Assembly: GCA_947632625.1 (NCBI GenBank)
Contig: CANRPZ010000048.1
Location: 1 to 9,277, forward strand
Direction of reading: 5' to 3'
Length of the DNA stretch: 9,277 bases
DNA from: an uncultured Bacilli bacterium
GTDB lineage: Bacteria > Bacillota_I > Bacilli_A > RF39 > UBA660
The position numbers were made by a program, and so were the translations under genes. Below are positions 1-6,522 of this stretch, piece after piece (position 1 is the first letter of the stretch; each line of letters begins with the position of its first letter). A model generated the notes under the pieces. That model was not told the DNA's origin and ran no database searches. It saw only the letters and a list, made by a program, of their open reading frames with translations.

Positions 1-1179
1 TTAAAATTATTACAAGAAAACTATGATATCAAAACAGCGCAAGATTTATCAGGAGCATTAAAAGATATGTTTAAAGGTGCATTACAAGAAATGATGAATG
101 CAGAATTTGATACATCAATGGGATACGCTAAATATGATAAAACGAGTGAAAAAACAAATTATCGAAACGGAACAACAAAAAAGAAATTAAAAAGTGAATT
201 TGGAGAGTTTGACTTTGAAACACCAAGAGATCGAAATGGTGAATTTGAACCAAAAATAGTTCCAAAAAACACAAGAGATGTATCGGGAATAGAAGATAAA
301 ATAATATCACTTTATGGAAGAGGATTAACAACAAGAGAAATAAATGAACAAATACAAGATTTGTATGGAATAGAAGTATCAGCAACTATGGTAAGTAATA
401 TAACAGATCAAATTATACCAGAAATAAAAGAATGGCAAGAAAGGCCGTTAGATAGTGTTTATCCATTTGTATTTATTGATGCAGTACACTTTAGTGTAAG
501 AGAGGATAATCATGTAGTAAAAAAGGCAGCATATATCGTACTAGGAATAGATTCAGAAGGATTTAAAGAAATATTAGGAATATGGATAGGAGAAAATGAA
601 TCAGCCAAATATTGGTTAGGAGTATTAAATGATCTAAAGGGGCGTGGTGTAAAAGATATACTAATCTTATGTAGTGATAATTTAACAGGAATAAAGGATG
701 CTATTAATGCAGCATATCCTAATACGGTACAACAAAGATGCATAGTTCACATGATAAGAAATTCAGTAAAATATGTTAATTATAAAGATTTAAAAGAATT
801 TACCAAAGATTTGAAACAAATATACACTTCTAGCAATGAAAAGAAAGGATATGATAAATTACAGGAAATAAAAAATAAGTGGAAAGACAAATATTCTATC
901 TCATTTAAAACGTGGGAGGAAAACTGGGATGCCATATGTCCATTCTTTCAATTTTCAGAACATATTAGAAAAATAATGTATACAACCAATACAATAGAAT
1001 CTTTAAACAGGCAATTTCGAAAGTATACAAAAACAAAATCTGTATTTCCAACAGATATGTCCTTATTAAAATGTCTATATTTATCTACTAAAAATATATC
1101 AAAAAAATGGGATCAAGCTTATAGGAATTGGGGAACTATATTATCTGAATTATCTATTATGTTTGATGGTAGAATTTAG
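1..1179 (+). CDS. IS256-family transposase (mutator type), 5' end cut by the window edge
   Basis: This is a DDE transposase that would cut and join the ends of its own insertion sequence. The frame is open from base 1, and the 22 codons before the first ATG at 67 read as family-like sequence (LLQENYDIKTAQDLSGALKD). The true start is therefore upstream and only a few residues are missing. Counting from the ATG at 67, the catalytic residues appear to be D138 in FIDAVHF, D204 in CSDNLTG and E311 in TTNTIESLNRQFRK, with R318 at +7. The RCIVH motif at 224-228 fits the conserved C/H pair of the family. The region between the second D and the E is the usual helical insertion. The 392 visible residues match the family length of about 400, and no frameshift or internal stop is seen, so it could be active. 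It ends with TAG. Confidence 0.93.
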   Translation, partial: LKLLQENYDIKTAQDLSGALKDMFKGALQEMMNAEFDTSMGYAKYDKTSEKTNYRNGTTKKKLKSEFGEFDFETPRDRNGEFEPKIVPKNTRDVSGIEDKIISLYGRGLTTREINEQIQDLYGIEVSATMVSNITDQIIPEIKEWQERPLDSVYPFVFIDAVHFSVREDNHVVKKAAYIVLGIDSEGFKEILGIWIGENESAKYWLGVLNDLKGRGVKDILILCSDNLTGIKDAINAAYPNTVQQRCIVHMIRNSVKYVNYKDLKEFTKDLKQIYTSSNEKKGYDKLQEIKNKWKDKYSISFKTWEENWDAICPFFQFSEHIRKIMYTTNTIESLNRQFRKYTKTKSVFPTDMSLLKCLYLSTKNISKKWDQAYRNWGTILSELSIMFDGRI

Positions 1180-1226
1180 TTCTTTGAAAAATATTATTTA
1201 TATGTTATTATTTTAATAACAAAAAA

Positions 1227-1250
1227 GAAGTAAGAATAATAACTTACTTC
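1227..1250 (-). terminator. Hairpin plus T-tract, leftward terminator inside the IS
   Basis: GAAGTAAG (1227-1234) and CTTACTTC (1243-1250) form a perfect 8-bp stem with an 8-nt loop. On the minus strand the stem is followed directly by six T (complement of 1221-1226). On the plus strand it is followed by CTATCATGG, so it is a terminator only for leftward transcripts. It would stop readthrough from the truB operon from running antisense through the transposase gene. The structure is clear; the function is inferred. Confidence 0.55.
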
Positions 1251-1268
1251 CTATCATGGAAAGTTCCA

Positions 1269-1293
1269 TTTACACAGAATTCCTTACACACTC
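1269..1293. repeat. Presumed right terminal inverted repeat of the IS
   Basis: The segment starts TTTACACAGAATTCC and ends TTACACACTC. Read inward it begins GAGTGTGTAA and reaches TGTGTAAA, which is how many IS256-family ends look. The left partner is outside the window, so the exact boundary is uncertain by a few bases. Confidence 0.5.
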
Positions 1294-1347
1294 TTATCTT
1301 GATTTTACACGTTGTTTTTTAAAGTAATCTAATCTAGCTTTAAAGAT

Positions 1348-1389
1348 AAAAAAAGCAATTTATAAAACTAAATAAGGTTTATAAATTGC
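1348..1389 (-). terminator. Rho-independent terminator of the rimP-truB operon, overlapping the end of truB
   Basis: GCAATTTATAAA (1355-1366) and TTTATAAATTGC (1378-1389) are perfect reverse complements, giving a 12-bp stem with an 11-nt loop. On the minus strand the stem is followed by seven T (complement of 1348-1354). The upstream arm and loop lie inside the last codons of truB, and the stop codon (1360-1362) is in the downstream arm. On the plus strand the stem is followed only by ATCTTTCTTTT, so it may weakly stop transposase transcripts as well. Confidence 0.85.
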
Positions 1390-2199
1390 ATCTTTCTTTT
1401 CATATACAGCGACTACTTTCTTATTATATAGAAATAATAGTTCAGGGCTAGTATTTGAAATTTCTAAAATATTACCATTTTTTACTTTTTGATATTCAAT
1501 ATCTGATAATGAATACCTTGGGCAGGAAAAAAGGTCTTCTAAATTTAAAAGTTTATATTTTCCTTGCTTTATTTGTTCTAATGTAAAACTTTCTTCAATG
1601 GTAAAGTTCCCTTGCTTTATTCTTTCTAATTTAGACATAGTTCCTAGAGAATGTAATTCTTTACAAATATCTCTAATTAAACTACGAATATAAGTTCCTT
1701 TAGAAACAAGACAAGAAAAAGTAATTTCATCCTTTTGGTAATTTAAAAGGTTTATGTTCTTTACCTCTATTTCTCTTTTTGGAGGTGTAATTTCAATATT
1801 TTCTCTAGCGTATTCATAAAGTCTTTTTCCATGTACTTTTACAGCGGCATATAGAGGAATTTCTTGTAGGCTTTTACCAAGAAATGTATTTAATACCTCC
1901 CTAATTTCTGCTTCTGTATATTTTTTGGGTTCTTCTTTTTCTAAAATTGTTCCTGTACTATCTAAAGTATCGGTTTTTACACCAAGCTTTATTGTAGCAA
2001 TATATTCTTTTTCATAACTCGTTAAGCGATTTACTAATTTAGTATATTTTCCTATACAAACAACTAATACACCACTTGCCATAGGATCAAGTGTTCCTGT
2101 ATGCCCAATTTTTTTGGTTTTAAATATCTTATTTAAAATATTTACAACATCACGACTGGTATAACCACTTTCTTTATGGACAATAACAACACCATTCAT
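1360..2199 (-). CDS. truB: tRNA pseudouridine(55) synthase TruB
   Basis: TruB converts U55 of the T-loop of most tRNAs to pseudouridine and also helps tRNA folding. The 279 residues are slightly shorter than Bacillus TruB (about 300). The catalytic motif is GHTGTLDPMASG at residues 32-43, with D38 as the nucleophile. Further family motifs are YAAVKVHGKRLYEYAR (117-132) and SKGTYIRSLIRDI (166-178). The last 60 or so residues form a small PUA-like tail ending in YKPYLVL. The start ATG overlaps the rbfA stop in the sequence ATGA. No strong Shine-Dalgarno precedes it (only AAGAAAGA), so translation is probably coupled to rbfA. It is the last gene of the operon and its final codons form part of the terminator hairpin. 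A ribF gene does not follow, as it does in B. subtilis; an IS lies there instead. Confidence 0.96.
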   Translation of the reverse strand: MNGVVIVHKESGYTSRDVVNILNKIFKTKKIGHTGTLDPMASGVLVVCIGKYTKLVNRLTSYEKEYIATIKLGVKTDTLDSTGTILEKEEPKKYTEAEIREVLNTFLGKSLQEIPLYAAVKVHGKRLYEYARENIEITPPKREIEVKNINLLNYQKDEITFSCLVSKGTYIRSLIRDICKELHSLGTMSKLERIKQGNFTIEESFTLEQIKQGKYKLLNLEDLFSCPRYSLSDIEYQKVKNGNILEISNTSPELLFLYNKKVVAVYEKKDAIYKPYLVL

Positions 2200-2549
2200 T
2201 TTTCAGTATCTTTCTTATGTATTTCGTCGATTATTTGTTCAATATGATTTCCATATTCAATGGATTCATCATAAAGAAATTTTAGTTTAGGAGTATTGCG
2301 TAAGTTCATTTTTTCCGCTAATTTTTTGCGAATAAATAAAGAAGCTTCTTCCATTTCATACTCAAGTTCTCTATGGGTTTTATCTTCGATTAAACTTGTA
2401 AAATAAATTTTAGCAAATGATAAGTCTGGTGCTACTTGTGCACCTGTTATACTAATAGTTTTTAAAAGTTCGTCTCTTGCTTCTTCTAGTATAATTTCAC
2501 TTATAGCCTTTACCATTTCACTTTCGATTCTCTTTATTTTAATACTCAT
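2196..2549 (-). CDS. rbfA: Ribosome-binding factor A
   Basis: RbfA is a small KH-fold protein that binds the 30S subunit during late maturation of 16S rRNA and is important for growth in the cold. The 117 residues are the normal length for the family. Supporting sequence includes the N-terminal RIESEMVKAISEII helix, the central TGAQVAPDLSFAKIYFTSL strand region, and the family tail RNTPKLKFLYDESIEYG (84-100) followed by a helix. The ATG start overlaps the infB stop by four bases (ATGA). A GAGG seven bases upstream of the ATG makes this start convincing. The next gene, truB, overlaps in the same way. The ylxP gene found between infB and rbfA in B. subtilis is missing. Confidence 0.95.
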   Translation of the reverse strand: MSIKIKRIESEMVKAISEIILEEARDELLKTISITGAQVAPDLSFAKIYFTSLIEDKTHRELEYEMEEASLFIRKKLAEKMNLRNTPKLKFLYDESIEYGNHIEQIIDEIHKKDTEK

Positions 2550-4660
2550 CTTTTAACCTCAACCAATTCATAAGATTTTAGGATATCTCCTTCTTTAATA
2601 TCGCTAAAATTTTCTAAAGTAATTCCACATTCAAAGCCTTTTTTCACTTCTTTTGCAGCTTCTTTTTCTCTTTGAACACTCGCAATTTTTCCTTCATAAA
2701 TTACAATACCATCTCGAATAAGTCTTACTAAACTACCGTTTTTAATAACACCTTCTGTGACATAAGATCCAGCAATATTACCAACTTTAGAGAATTTAAA
2801 TATTTTACGAATTTCAGCTTCTCCAAGTTCATGTTCTTCAAATTCTGGGTCAAGCATTCCTTTCATAGCAAGTTCCATTTCTTCAACGACTTTATAAATA
2901 ATGGTATAAAGACGAATTTCGACATTGTATTCTTTTGCTATTTCTTTGGTCATACCACTTGGGCTTACATTAAATCCAATAATAATGGCATTAGAAGCAT
3001 TTGCTAAAACAACATCACTTTCAGTAATTGTTCCAATTCCACTACGAATTACTTTTACTTTTACAGATTCAACATCAATTTTTTCTAAAGCATTACGAAC
3101 GGCTTCTTCGCTTCCTCTTACATCTGCTTTTAAAACAACATTAATTTCTTTTTGACCTTCATTAATTTTATTAAATAAATCATCTAAAGATAAGGATTGA
3201 GGTTTATTTTTCTTGTACTTTTCGGCATCTTTTCTTTTTTCGGCGATTGATTTTGCTTCGCTTTCAGTTTCAAATGCCATAAAACGATCCCCTGCACTAG
3301 GATTATCGGATAATCCGGTAATTTCAACAGGTGTAGATGGTCCTGCACTAACAATAGATTCTCCTAAATCATTTTTCATTGTACGAATTTTACCAAAGCA
3401 AGTTCCTACAACAACAGGATCTCCTAAACGTAAAGTTCCATTTTGAATTAAAAGAGAAGCTACACCACCAATATTTTTATCTACTCTACTTTCAATTACA
3501 GATCCAACTGCATAACGATTTGGATTGGCTTTAAATTCTTTTATTTCACTAATTGTCTGAATCGTTTCTAAAAGTAAATCTACACCAGCCCCTGTTTTGG
3601 CAGATATATCGACAAATGGATATTCTCCTCCCCATTCTTCAGGAGTAATTCCACATTCACTCATTTCTTGGCGAATACGTTCTTTATTAGCATTTGGTTT
3701 GTCAATTTTATTTACAGCAACAATTATTGGCACATCTGCTGCTTTAGCATGATCAATAGCTTCTTTGGTTTGAGGCATAACTCCATCATCTGCAGCAACG
3801 ATTATAATAACGATATCGGTTACACTTGCTCCTCTAGCACGCATTTCTGTAAATGCTGCATGCCCTGGAGTATCAATAAATGTAATACGACTACCATTAT
3901 GTTCTACTTGGTAAGCACCAATATGTTGCGTAATGCCACCAAATTCACTTTCCGTTACTTTAGAATGACGAATATAATCTAATAATGATGTTTTACCATG
4001 ATCAACATGTCCCATAATGGTTACAACAGGAGGACGCGCTACTAAATCATTTTCATTATCAGAAATTTCATACTCTTCAAAATTAGAAACATCTTGCGTT
4101 TCTTCATTTTTTAAAGTTTTATTATATTCAAGGGCAATTAAAGAAGCATTCTCAAAATCTATTACTTGATTTACATTTACCATTAAACCAAGAAGCATTA
4201 ATTTTTTAATAATTTCATTTGGACTAATGTTTAAGGCATCCGCTAAATCTTTAACGGTCATCTTTTCCTTATAAAGAATAATATTTTCATCCAATGTATT
4301 TTTCATTAATTTTTCTTTATGTTTATACATTTCTTTACGTTTGTTTAAATACTCTTCTTGATTATTATTGTTCATTTGACTTTTCTTTTTTAATTTTTGC
4401 TTTTTCTCGCCATCATTTATTTGGGCGATAGAACTAGCCCCCATTATTTCTTCAACAACAGAATCAATATCTTCATTATCTTCTAAAGTTGCTTCTGTAT
4501 CTGTACTAATTAAACTAATGGCATTATCTAAAATAATGACATCATCTTCACTTAATTCATCTGTAGCATTCTTAACCTCAATTCCTATTTCTTGGGCTTT
4601 TTTTAATACCTCTGCAACAGATAAGTCAACACTTTCGGCATATTCTTTCACATTCATCAT
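2546..4660 (-). CDS. infB: Translation initiation factor IF-2
   Basis: IF-2 is the GTPase that brings formyl-Met-tRNA to the 30S subunit and promotes 50S joining. Its 704 residues are close to the B. subtilis protein (about 716). In order: an IF2_N module at about 3-52; a charged, Asn/Lys-rich linker at about 55-130; a second IF2_N module at about 134-180 (MTVKDLADALNISPNEIIKK); the G domain from 210 with G1 GHVDHGKT (217-224), G2 GGITQHIG (241-248), G3 DTPGH (263-267), G4 NKID (317-320) and G5 SAK (353-355); beta-barrel domain II at about 380-470; domain III at about 505-600; and the fMet-tRNA-binding C2 domain at about 605-700. The ATG overlaps the stop of rnpM (ATGA). AAGGATGGTGA lies just upstream, so this start is preferred to the adjacent second ATG. 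Confidence 0.98.
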   Translation of the reverse strand: MMNVKEYAESVDLSVAEVLKKAQEIGIEVKNATDELSEDDVIILDNAISLISTDTEATLEDNEDIDSVVEEIMGASSIAQINDGEKKQKLKKKSQMNNNNQEEYLNKRKEMYKHKEKLMKNTLDENIILYKEKMTVKDLADALNISPNEIIKKLMLLGLMVNVNQVIDFENASLIALEYNKTLKNEETQDVSNFEEYEISDNENDLVARPPVVTIMGHVDHGKTSLLDYIRHSKVTESEFGGITQHIGAYQVEHNGSRITFIDTPGHAAFTEMRARGASVTDIVIIIVAADDGVMPQTKEAIDHAKAADVPIIVAVNKIDKPNANKERIRQEMSECGITPEEWGGEYPFVDISAKTGAGVDLLLETIQTISEIKEFKANPNRYAVGSVIESRVDKNIGGVASLLIQNGTLRLGDPVVVGTCFGKIRTMKNDLGESIVSAGPSTPVEITGLSDNPSAGDRFMAFETESEAKSIAEKRKDAEKYKKNKPQSLSLDDLFNKINEGQKEINVVLKADVRGSEEAVRNALEKIDVESVKVKVIRSGIGTITESDVVLANASNAIIIGFNVSPSGMTKEIAKEYNVEIRLYTIIYKVVEEMELAMKGMLDPEFEEHELGEAEIRKIFKFSKVGNIAGSYVTEGVIKNGSLVRLIRDGIVIYEGKIASVQREKEAAKEVKKGFECGITLENFSDIKEGDILKSYELVEVKR

Positions 4661-4935
4661 TTTGCTTCACCATCCTTTTTGATTCGGTTTATAATTTCTT
4701 CATAAATAGATGTAGGAACGTCTTGTTCTAAAGCTCTATCTATTATTTTATTTTTTTGAGCTTTTTTTATGACGTCGATATCTTTTTTTACGTAGGCGCC
4801 TTTTCCATTTGCTTTTCCAGTTAAATCAATGATAATTTCTTTTTCAGGAGTTCTTACGATACGGATTAAATCTTTTTTTTCGAATCTTTCCTTTGTAACA
4901 ACACACATTCTTAAAGGTATTTTTCTTTGTTTCAA
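4657..4935 (-). CDS. rnpM: YlxR/RnpM family RNA-binding protein (RNase P modulator), TTG start
   Basis: This is a small basic protein of the YlxR (DUF448) family, which has been reported as an RNA-binding modulator of RNase P (RnpM) in B. subtilis. The core is KQRKIPLRMCVVTKE, LIRIVRTPEKEIIIDLTG and GKGAYV, the last matching the family's GRGAY loop. I place the start at a TTG (4935), which gives 92 residues beginning MKQRKIPLRMC. AAAGGA at 4945-4950 lies nine bases upstream and overlaps the nusA stop, and family members usually begin at this point. An in-frame ATG at 4974 would add 13 residues and overlap nusA by 26 bp, but it has no Shine-Dalgarno. The gene sits between nusA and infB as usual. 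The L7Ae-like ylxQ that normally follows is absent. Confidence 0.88.
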   Translation of the reverse strand: MKQRKIPLRMCVVTKERFEKKDLIRIVRTPEKEIIIDLTGKANGKGAYVKKDIDVIKKAQKNKIIDRALEQDVPTSIYEEIINRIKKDGEAK

Positions 4936-4948
4936 AAAATCACATCCT

Positions 4949-6073
4949 TTATTCTGTTTTATTTCCTTCTTCATTAATTTGAGTAAGAGTTTTTACATCA
5001 ATTTTATATTTTGTTAAACGACTGGCAAGTTTTACATTGCTTCCTTTTTTACCAATAGCTAAACTTAAGTTTTCGTCATTTACGATTGCAAGAGCTTCTT
5101 TATTTTTTTCATCGGTGATGTTTACGATAACATCTTTAGCAGGACTTAAAGCATTTTTAATGAATTCTTCTGGATCTTCACTATATAAAACTAAATCAAC
5201 ACGTTCACCATTCAATTCTTTTAAGATACTAGCAATTCTGCTTCCTCTTTCACCAATACAAGCTCCGATTGGATCTACTTTTTCATTATTAGAATATACA
5301 GCTACTTTACTACGAATTCCAGCTTCTCTTACTACGGCATATAACATTACTGTTCCATCAACAAGTTCGGGAATTTCAGTTTCAAATAAACGTCTTACAA
5401 ATCCATAATGTTTACGAGAAAGTAGGATAAGTGGTCCTTTAGTTGTTTCTTCTACTTTTGTAATATAAACTTTTATACTAGATCCCATTTTTACAACCTC
5501 ATCTGGAATCATTTCGCTTTTTGGTAAAATACCACGAGTTCTTCCTAAATCGACATAGTAGTTTTTGGCATCTTCCATCGCAAGCATTCCAACCATCATT
5601 TCGCCTTCTTTGTCTTCAAATTCAGACATAATGCTGTTTCTTTCTGCTTCACGTATTTTTTGGTTGATTACTTGTTTTGCTGTCGATGTAGCTACACGTC
5701 CAAAATCTTTTGGAGTTACCTCTTTTTCAATTGTCTCTCCTACTTTAATTCCAGGAACAAGCTCTTGGGCATCTTCTAAAAGTATTTGGGCATCCTCATT
5801 AATTTCTGGTGGTATTTTTACAATGTTTCCTTCTTCATCCATTGTTTCTGTACCTTCATCATAGTCATCCACAACAACTAAATAAGAAATGACTTTAATT
5901 TCCCCAGTTTCTGGATTGATATCCACTCTTACATTTGTTTTTGAATCAAAATTCTTTTTATAGGCGGTTGTTAGAGCAAGTTCCATTGCTTCTAGTACAA
6001 CCTCACGACTAATATTTTTTTCTTCTACAATATGATCAAGTGCTTTTAAAAATTCTTTAGCATTCATTTTCAT
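4949..6073 (-). CDS. nusA: Transcription termination/antitermination factor NusA
   Basis: NusA binds RNA polymerase and nascent RNA, and affects pausing, intrinsic termination and antitermination. Its 374 residues match the short Gram-positive form (B. subtilis 371), without the extra acidic repeats of proteobacterial NusA. The N-terminal polymerase-binding domain spans about 1-150 (MNAKEFLKALDHIVEEKNIS, ALTTAYKKNF), the S1 domain about 155-222, KH1 about 225-300 with GERG at 274-277, and KH2 about 305-365 with GKKG at 341-344. Two ATGs are possible, two codons apart (6073 and 6067). TAAGGA is well spaced for the first and GAGG for the second, and I keep the first. The start overlaps the end of rimP. 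The gene ends TAA, which is itself part of the ribosome-binding site of the next gene. Confidence 0.97.
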   Translation of the reverse strand: MKMNAKEFLKALDHIVEEKNISREVVLEAMELALTTAYKKNFDSKTNVRVDINPETGEIKVISYLVVVDDYDEGTETMDEEGNIVKIPPEINEDAQILLEDAQELVPGIKVGETIEKEVTPKDFGRVATSTAKQVINQKIREAERNSIMSEFEDKEGEMMVGMLAMEDAKNYYVDLGRTRGILPKSEMIPDEVVKMGSSIKVYITKVEETTKGPLILLSRKHYGFVRRLFETEIPELVDGTVMLYAVVREAGIRSKVAVYSNNEKVDPIGACIGERGSRIASILKELNGERVDLVLYSEDPEEFIKNALSPAKDVIVNITDEKNKEALAIVNDENLSLAIGKKGSNVKLASRLTKYKIDVKTLTQINEEGNKTE

Positions 6074-6323
6074 TCCCTCTTTCCTTACTTAATACATCTA
6101 GAATGTATTCTTCTTCAATTAGATCTAATTTATCAAGAATTGGATTAATTAAGTTTGTTGCCATTACAATTGTATCTAAATCAATTCCATTTAGTTTATC
6201 CAGTACAATACGTAAGAAATTATATTTTCCTTCGTGTTCAAAAGTTATGGCATCAATGATAATTTCTTCTTTTTCTAAAACACTTGTTAGTGCTTCTTTT
6301 ATTTGTTTTAGTTTACTTTCCAT
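6057..6323 (-). CDS. rimP: RimP-like ribosome maturation factor, N-terminal domain only
   Basis: RimP assists 30S maturation, and rimP is normally the gene before nusA, as here. I place the start at the ATG at 6323 (88 residues, beginning MESKLKQIKEAL) because AGGTGA lies three bases upstream. A TTG 15 bases further upstream is in frame but unlikely. The sequence follows the RimP N-terminal alpha/beta domain: a first helix, IIIDAITFEHEGKYNFLRIVLDK, GIDLDTI, and the helix ATNLINPILDKLD. It then ends with YILDVLSKERG where RimP normally has an LEVSSPGLDRPL-like segment followed by a separate SH3-like C-terminal domain. Typical RimP is about 150 residues. There is no room for the missing domain, because nusA starts before the stop. 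Identification rests on position and a modest sequence match. Confidence 0.75.
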   Translation of the reverse strand: MESKLKQIKEALTSVLEKEEIIIDAITFEHEGKYNFLRIVLDKLNGIDLDTIVMATNLINPILDKLDLIEEEYILDVLSKERGNENEC

Positions 6324-6351
6324 ATTCACCTTCCTCAATTCAATAATAAAA

Positions 6352-6369
6352 GCGGGAATTTATGCCCAC
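6352..6369 (-). promoter_or_regulatory. Small hairpin in the rimP 5' leader
   Basis: On the minus strand GTGGG and CCCGC flank CATAAATT, giving a 5-bp stem (one G-U pair) followed by TTTTATT. It is a rare G/C-rich spot in a very AT-rich leader, between the presumed transcription start and the rimP ribosome-binding site. It may be a weak attenuator or simply an mRNA 5' stabiliser; nothing further can be said. Confidence 0.3.
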
Positions 6370-6386
6370 TTAAATCTGTTAGTAGT

Positions 6387-6395
6387 ATTTTAGCA
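6387..6395 (-). promoter_or_regulatory. Extended -10 promoter of the rimP-nusA-infB-truB operon
   Basis: The minus strand reads TGCTAAAAT, a TGn-extended -10 box close to TATAAT. The region 17 bases upstream is T-rich (TTTTCT) and only poorly matches a -35 box. The transcript would start near 6380, giving a leader of about 57 nt before the rimP ATG. This is the best sigma-A-like candidate between the two divergent genes on this strand. Confidence 0.5.
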
Positions 6396-6488
6396 AAATT
6401 TTTAAAAAAAGAAAAGTTTTTTTACATATTTCTTCTCTTTATGAAACTTTTTTCTAAAAAAATCATATTTTTTAAGGAAAGTTATAGT

Positions 6489-6516
6489 TTGACAGAAAAG
6501 AATTTTTGTGTATAAT
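6489..6516 (+). promoter_or_regulatory. Sigma-A promoter of rpsD
   Basis: TTGACA (6489-6494) and TATAAT (6511-6516) are both perfect consensus boxes, separated by 16 bp. TGTG directly precedes the -10 box. The 90 bp upstream are runs of A and T that could act as an UP element. Transcription should begin at about 6521-6523, leaving a leader of about 150 nt before the rpsD ATG. Confidence 0.9.
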
Positions 6517-6522
6517 TAATAA

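Larger units (their letters stand above)
1..1293 (+). mobile_element. IS256-family insertion sequence, right part
   Basis: The window opens inside an IS256-family element. The visible part is nearly the whole transposase gene, about 110 bp of downstream noncoding DNA with a hairpin, and a presumed right terminal inverted repeat at 1269-1293. The right boundary is an estimate based on resemblance to IS256-type ends (TTTACACA followed further out by ACACTC). The left end lies outside the window, so neither the inverted-repeat pair nor a target duplication can be confirmed. The element sits about 60 bp beyond the 3' terminator of truB, a neutral landing site that leaves the housekeeping operon intact. 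Confidence 0.8.

Noticed and set aside
1..1179. Transposase as a degraded remnant
   Set aside because: All three catalytic residues and the full C-terminus are present without stops. The missing N-terminus is explained by the window edge.
2925..3982. Open frames on the plus strand inside infB (2925-3155, 3213-3446, 3668-3982)
   Set aside because: They lie opposite a certain infB, have no family resemblance and low-complexity Ser/Thr/Phe-rich translations, and are shadows of the real gene.
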